Origin: Amycolatopsis sulphurea
Lineage (GTDB): Bacteria > Actinomycetota > Actinomycetes > Mycobacteriales > Pseudonocardiaceae
Reading direction: 5' to 3'
Assembly: GCF_002564045.1 (NCBI RefSeq)
Contig: NZ_PDJK01000002.1
Coordinates: forward strand, 3,782,001 to 3,846,000
DNA length: 64,000 bases
The notes beneath the pieces were generated by a model that worked only from the letters and a program-made list of their open reading frames with translations, had not been told where the DNA came from and searched no databases. The position numbers were made by a program, and so were the translations under genes. This document shows, one piece after another, positions 60,596 to 64,000 of the stretch. Position 1 is the first letter of the stretch. Every line of letters starts with the position of its first letter.

Positions 60596-61459
60596 TTACA
60601 GCCACTGCTGTATGTACTCGTTCGCGCGCTGCTGGTATGCGGCGGTCTGCGGTCGAGCCTTGCGGATGAGGGACACGAAGATCGTGTCGACGAGGGCCAT
60701 ATGGGTCACCAGGGACGGCAATGGCGTCGTGAACGTATCCATGTCCGCGGGCGTCGCCAAAAGCTGGATGTCGGAGGTGTTCGCGACGGGCGAGCCGAGG
60801 GAATTGGTGATGCACACGGTCGTGGCACCTTGCGATTTCGCGACTTCGAGACTGCGAATCGTCTCCGGTACCCGGCCGGTCGGGGAGATGCCGATGGCCA
60901 CGTCCTTCGGGCCCAGCTGGCTGGCGGTCACCAGTTGCATATGCGCGTCGGGTGCGGCGTTGGCGCGGAATCCGATCAGCGTCAACCCCGCGGAGGCGAT
61001 GGCCGCCACCGGATGGGCCACGCCCACGGCGTAGAACTCGATGCGGCCGGCGTCCAGGATGGCATCGACCACGGCGTCGACCGTCTCCGCCGGGTTGAGC
61101 GTCATCGTCTCGGCGAGCGCGAGGCGGTGGAATTCGACCACATTTTCCAGGTCGGATGTCGATCGCCGATCCGTGGGCAGCCCCGACTCGGCGACCTCGC
61201 GGGCGAGTGCGATCTTGAAGTCGGAGAACCCCTTGAACCCCAGTCGCTGGCAAAATCCCACGACCGAGCCGACGCTCACGCCGCACCTCGTGGCAAGGTC
61301 GGCGACGGCCGCCGGGATGACCTCCTCGGGGTTGCCGAGGACGTAGTCGGTGACGGCTTGGTCCACTCTGGACATGGTCGGCCGCGAGACCCGCAGGCGC
61401 GGGATCAGGGAACCTTGCCGCTGGGATTCGGCAGCCGCGGGTGCTGACTTGTCTGCCAT
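60596..61459 (-). CDS. MurR/RpiR-family regulator (HTH + SIS domain)
   Basis: This 287-aa regulator has an N-terminal HTH_6 (residues ~25-105: VDQAVTDYVLGNPEEVIPAAVADLATRCGVSVGSVVGFCQRLGFKGFSDFKIALARE) and a C-terminal SIS domain (~125-260: AGRIEFYAVGVAHPVAAIASAG, AIGISPTGRVPETIRSLEVAKSQGATTVCITNSLGSPVA), which usually binds a phosphosugar or other phosphorylated ligand. It is divergent from the intact SRPBCC-ALDH operon, sharing the operator region at 61530-61570. Its start, ATG 61459, has a weak ribosome site. Confidence 0.9.
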   Translation of the reverse strand: MADKSAPAAAESQRQGSLIPRLRVSRPTMSRVDQAVTDYVLGNPEEVIPAAVADLATRCGVSVGSVVGFCQRLGFKGFSDFKIALAREVAESGLPTDRRSTSDLENVVEFHRLALAETMTLNPAETVDAVVDAILDAGRIEFYAVGVAHPVAAIASAGLTLIGFRANAAPDAHMQLVTASQLGPKDVAIGISPTGRVPETIRSLEVAKSQGATTVCITNSLGSPVANTSDIQLLATPADMDTFTTPLPSLVTHMALVDTIFVSLIRKARPQTAAYQQRANEYIQQWL

Positions 61460-61529
61460 GGAACGACACCTGCCCGTTCGTTGCGAGCTCACGGTGCCGG
61501 CGTTGACAGAGCGCTCACCGCGAGGCTAT

Positions 61530-61570
61530 GAATGAACCAGATTCACCACAAGTCTAGCTCAAGTGAACTT
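61530..61570. promoter_or_regulatory. Divergent operator region of rpiR-like and SRPBCC genes
   Basis: GAATGAACCAGATTCA (61530-61545) contains near-palindromic TGAA-C/G-TTCA halves; AAGTGAACTT (61561-61570) is a perfect palindrome 20 nt before the SRPBCC start and 10 nt before its AGGAGGG ribosome site. Position and duplication in the left arm suggest RpiR binding. Confidence 0.6.
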
Positions 61571-61590
61571 CCTTCATTCTAGGAGGGCCT

Positions 61591-62097
61591 GTGTCCGCTT
61601 CCTCTGATTTTGCCGTTGGCCGCCCGGTCTATGTCGTCCGGGAGGGGGAGCTGGACCTGGCGGCTCCGCCCGAGGTCGCCTGGTCGCATGTCATGAATCT
61701 TACCGCCTGGCAGAACTTCAAGAAGTTCGAGCATGTCTCGGGCCCGGTCGGGGCCGAGGGGGAGCTGCAGGCGATGCTCAAGGACGAGCCCGGATCGGGT
61801 AAGACTCCCTACTTCGCGCGCACGGCGTTGCTGGAGCCGGGGAAGCGGATCGTCTGGAAGCTCGTGCGCGAGGCACCCGCACCGGGCGACCCGGCGCTCG
61901 CCGTCGTCGACTTCTCCCTCACCCCCACCCCCGAAGGATCACGTTTCCGCTACGCGACCTTCTACGAATGCGTGACCACCGACGGCGACGAGCACGACTG
62001 GGCACGCCAACGCGACACCTACCACGGCAACATCCGCACCCTCATCAACACCGTCATGCCCAAACTCCAGAAACTCGTCAAGGACGCCACCGCATGA
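61591..62097 (+). CDS. SRPBCC-superfamily protein
   Basis: This 168-aa helix-grip protein has REGELDLAAPPEVAWSHVMNLTAWQNFKKFEHV (first strand, helices), GKTPYFARTALLEPGKRIVWKLV, then SLTPTPEGSRFRYATFYE and a long C-terminal helix (NIRTLINTVMPKLQKLVKDA). SRPBCC proteins bind hydrophobic ligands or catalyse cyclisation/hydration. AGGAGGG precedes the GTG; it overlaps the ALDH start by 4 nt, so the two act together. The ligand is unknown. Confidence 0.85.
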   Translation: MSASSDFAVGRPVYVVREGELDLAAPPEVAWSHVMNLTAWQNFKKFEHVSGPVGAEGELQAMLKDEPGSGKTPYFARTALLEPGKRIVWKLVREAPAPGDPALAVVDFSLTPTPEGSRFRYATFYECVTTDGDEHDWARQRDTYHGNIRTLINTVMPKLQKLVKDATA

Positions 62098-63485
62098 CCC
62101 ACCCAATATCCGGCACAACGACGAAGGGTACGACGCATCCTGTGCTCAACCCGGCGACCGGCGAGGTGGTCGCTTCGGTCGAAGTTCTCGACGGTGCCGC
62201 TGTGGATGCCGCGGTCCTGGCGGCGCAAAAGGCCTTCGAGGCTTGGCGTGACACGTCCATCGAGCAGCGCGTCGAAGTCCTCGACCGGATCGCGGACATC
62301 GTGCACGGGAACGCCGGCAAACTCTCCGAGCTCCTCACGCTGGAGCAGGGCAAGCCGATCGCCGAGTCGCGCATGGAGGTCGATACGACGGAAGCGACCT
62401 TCCGCCGTTACGCGGACCTGGGCCGGGAGAAGGGTGCCGCGCTCTTCGCCGAGAATCTGGGCGAGCACGTCCGCACCTTCACCCCGCTCGGCGTAGTGGC
62501 AGGCATCATCCCGTGGAACGCCCCGCTGATCGTCGCCGCGATGAAAGCCGGGCCGGCCATCCTGACCGGAAACACGATCATCCTCAAACCGGCACCGACG
62601 ACGCCGCTCGCGACGCTCGAACTCAGCCGCCTGCTCGCGGACGCAGTGCCGGAGGGGCTCGTGCAATGCCTCGTCGACGACGGATCGATCGGCCCGCTGC
62701 TGGCGTCGCACCCTGGTGTGCGGAAAGTGGCGTTCACCGGCTCGACTGTCAACGGACGCAACGTGACAGCCGCGGGCGCGTCGACGCTGAAACGCCTCAC
62801 CCTCGAGCTCGGCGGAAACGACCCGGCGATCGTGCTCGGCGATGCCGATCCAGGAACGGCCGCGGCAGGGATCTTCGCGCGTGCGTTCCTCAACGCCGGC
62901 CAGGTGTGCGGCGCGGTCAAGCGCGTCTACGTTCACGATGACGTCTACGACCGCTTCGTCGAGGCGATCGCCGATCTTGTCCGAGACGTCGTCGTCGGAG
63001 ACGGGTTCGACCCAGCGGTCACGGTGGGACCACTGCAGAACCGCATCCAGCACGAGAAGGCCACGGCCCTCCTCGCCGAGGCGGCACGCGATGGCACGAT
63101 CCTCGCGCAGAGCGGCGTCCCGGACGTGGACGGTGGCTACTTCGTCCCGGTAACCGTGGTGGGCGATCTCGATGACGCTCACCCGCTCGTCGCGGGCGAG
63201 CAGTTCGCGCCGATCCTGCCGCTTCTGCGCTTCTCTGACGAAGCTGACGCGGTGGCCCGCGCCAACTCGACCGAGTACGGGCTCACCGCGTCGGTCTGGA
63301 CGTCGGACGTCGCTCACGGTGAATCCGTGGTTCAGCGGATCGACGCGGCATTGTTGTGCGTCAACAAGCACAATCGGGTCGATCCGGCGCTCGGCATCGC
63401 CATGTCGAAGCAATCCGGCACCGGCTGGCTTTTCGGGCCGGAGGGGGTCCGCGAGTACCTGCAGCCCCACCTCCTCTTCCGATAG
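62094..63485 (+). CDS. Aldehyde dehydrogenase family protein
   Basis: This 463-aa NAD(P)-dependent ALDH has the oxyanion Asn in IIPWNAPLIVAAMKAGPAIL, Glu238 in LELGGNDPAIVLGDAD and nucleophile Cys272 in NAGQVCGAVKRVYV. It resembles the vanillin/betaine aldehyde-type NAD-ALDHs. It is coupled to the SRPBCC gene (ATGA overlap) and followed by a strong terminator, so the operon has two genes. It may oxidise an aldehyde made from the imported substrate. Confidence 0.9.
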   Translation: MTHPISGTTTKGTTHPVLNPATGEVVASVEVLDGAAVDAAVLAAQKAFEAWRDTSIEQRVEVLDRIADIVHGNAGKLSELLTLEQGKPIAESRMEVDTTEATFRRYADLGREKGAALFAENLGEHVRTFTPLGVVAGIIPWNAPLIVAAMKAGPAILTGNTIILKPAPTTPLATLELSRLLADAVPEGLVQCLVDDGSIGPLLASHPGVRKVAFTGSTVNGRNVTAAGASTLKRLTLELGGNDPAIVLGDADPGTAAAGIFARAFLNAGQVCGAVKRVYVHDDVYDRFVEAIADLVRDVVVGDGFDPAVTVGPLQNRIQHEKATALLAEAARDGTILAQSGVPDVDGGYFVPVTVVGDLDDAHPLVAGEQFAPILPLLRFSDEADAVARANSTEYGLTASVWTSDVAHGESVVQRIDAALLCVNKHNRVDPALGIAMSKQSGTGWLFGPEGVREYLQPHLLFR

Positions 63486-63532
63486 CCAGGGCGCAGGGTT
63501 CCCGGATTCGCACCGCTACCTCGGCGACGCGT

Positions 63533-63565
63533 GGGCCGACGGCGACAACGCCGTCGGCCCATTTG
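63533..63565 (+). terminator. Intrinsic terminator of the SRPBCC-ALDH operon
   Basis: A 12-bp perfect stem (GGGCCGACGGCG / CGCCGTCGGCCC) with a 4-nt ACAA loop is followed by ATTTGGT. It lies 48 nt after the ALDH stop. Confidence 0.8.
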
Positions 63566-63671
63566 GTCTGTGCAGGCGGTTCTGCCCCTGCTTGGGGCCG
63601 TGATCAACACCGAGACGACCTCAGCCGCCCGGCCCACGGCCGGATCAAAGGCTGTTGTGGCGCTGGTATCT

Positions 63672-64000
63672 TCACCGCTTCGCGGTAGCTTCGGTGACGA
63701 TCTCGTCCAGTACCGGCATCGGCACGGATCCGCTTCCGAGCACCGCCGCGTGAAACTCGCGCAGGTCGAACTCCGCACCCAGCCGCTGCTCCGCGGCGGC
63801 CCGCAGGCGGACGATCTCACGCTTGCCCGTCAGGTATGCCAGTGCCTGTCCGGGGATCGTCAGGCAACGGTCCACCTCGTTGACGAGGAACCCCTCGGGC
63901 AGCCCGACGCGGGTGAGCATGAACTCGATTGCGCGAGCGCGGCTCCAGCCGAACGCGTGCAGGCCCGTGTCGATGACCATGCGGGCCGTACGGTGCATTG
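63672..64000 (-). CDS. DUF885 family protein (peptidase-like), C-terminal part, cut by window end
   Basis: The minus frame reads RTARMVIDTGLHAFGWSRARAIEFML, VNEVDRCLTIPGQALAYLTGKREIVRLRAAAEQRLGAEFDLREFHAAVLGSGSVPMPVLDEIV and ends ~ATAKR. This is the C-terminal third of DUF885 proteins, predicted metallopeptidase-like enzymes, sometimes with an N-terminal signal. The 5' part lies beyond base 64000. It converges on the ALDH operon. A peptidase next to a peptide-type ABC importer would fit, but the link is inference. Confidence 0.85.
   Translation of the reverse strand, partial: MHRTARMVIDTGLHAFGWSRARAIEFMLTRVGLPEGFLVNEVDRCLTIPGQALAYLTGKREIVRLRAAAEQRLGAEFDLREFHAAVLGSGSVPMPVLDEIVTEATAKR

Larger units (their letters stand above)
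61526..62118. repeat. Right arm of the inverted duplication
   Basis: This is the intact counterpart of 60056-60465, spanning the promoter/operator region, the full SRPBCC gene and the first codons of the ALDH. Sequence identity outside the 183-bp indel is very high, including synonymous positions, which implies recent duplication or gene conversion. Confidence 0.85.

Noticed and set aside
1..64000. tRNA, rRNA and classical riboswitches
   Set aside because: Visual search found no cloverleaf, rRNA or conserved riboswitch core; a covariance-model scan would be needed to exclude diverged cases.

Overview
The window is high-GC DNA with GTG starts, 4-nt ATGA/GTGA gene overlaps and many short intergenic palindromes of the GTGAAGGGSCCCTTCAC type. 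Gene content (WS/DGAT acyltransferase, MCE and PAC2 proteins, WXG/ESX-like secretion substrates, PH-domain YdbS/YdbT pair, mycobacterial-type IlvX) fits a filamentous actinomycete. The palindromes recall Amycolatopsis/Pseudonocardiaceae; that genus guess is from memory and was not tested. I saw no rRNA, tRNA or CRISPR array. It reads as accessory chromosome: catabolic clusters, single metabolic genes, small exported proteins and several decayed genes.

Layout. 1-6.1 kb: end of a beta-oxidation gene, a hypothetical protein, a DUF3761 lipoprotein, an MFS exporter, IlvX, and an unlisted 30-residue peptide gene with its own terminator. 6.6-17.3 kb: a catabolic region (DUF3830, class III aminotransferase, semialdehyde dehydrogenase, tartrate/malate-type dehydrogenase, GntR regulator, two Asp/Glu-racemase-superfamily enzymes, D-2-hydroxyacid dehydrogenase, amidase, MaoC). 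Three copies of ATTGTYGACAAT lie in its three control regions and tie it into one probable GntR regulon. 17.4-27.9 kb: acyltransferase, ThDP enzyme, methyltransferases, GNAT, PH-domain pair, PAC2, orphan MCE. 27.9-31.7 kb: repeat-rich DNA with a MITE-like element, then a retron-type reverse transcriptase that lacks the motif A aspartate, and a MarR gene coupled to a truncated ClC gene. 32.5-41.7 kb: acyl-CoA ligase, ABC-2 permease, GH3 hydrolase, G-rich low-complexity DNA, LysR, a second MITE-like copy, P450 and a small membrane protein.

41.7-50.6 kb: a frameshifted FAD monooxygenase, a secreted tandem serine protease, an amidohydrolase, a patch of broken genes, a WXG/DUF4474 pair, a truncated TetR gene and an epoxide hydrolase. 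50.6-54.1 kb: a cassette of small membrane-anchored protein, cysteine-synthase-like PLP enzyme and MFS exporter. 54.3-64 kb: a complete five-gene peptide-type ABC importer, an RpiR regulator flanked by an inverted duplication of an SRPBCC gene with its promoter, the intact SRPBCC-ALDH operon, and the 3' part of a DUF885 gene.

Working together: the GntR region probably converts an amide or amino/dicarboxylic compound to central metabolites. The RpiR region probably imports an oligopeptide-like or similar substrate and oxidises an aldehyde product. Both substrates are unknown; the regulatory sites are direct sequence observations and the pathway roles are inference.
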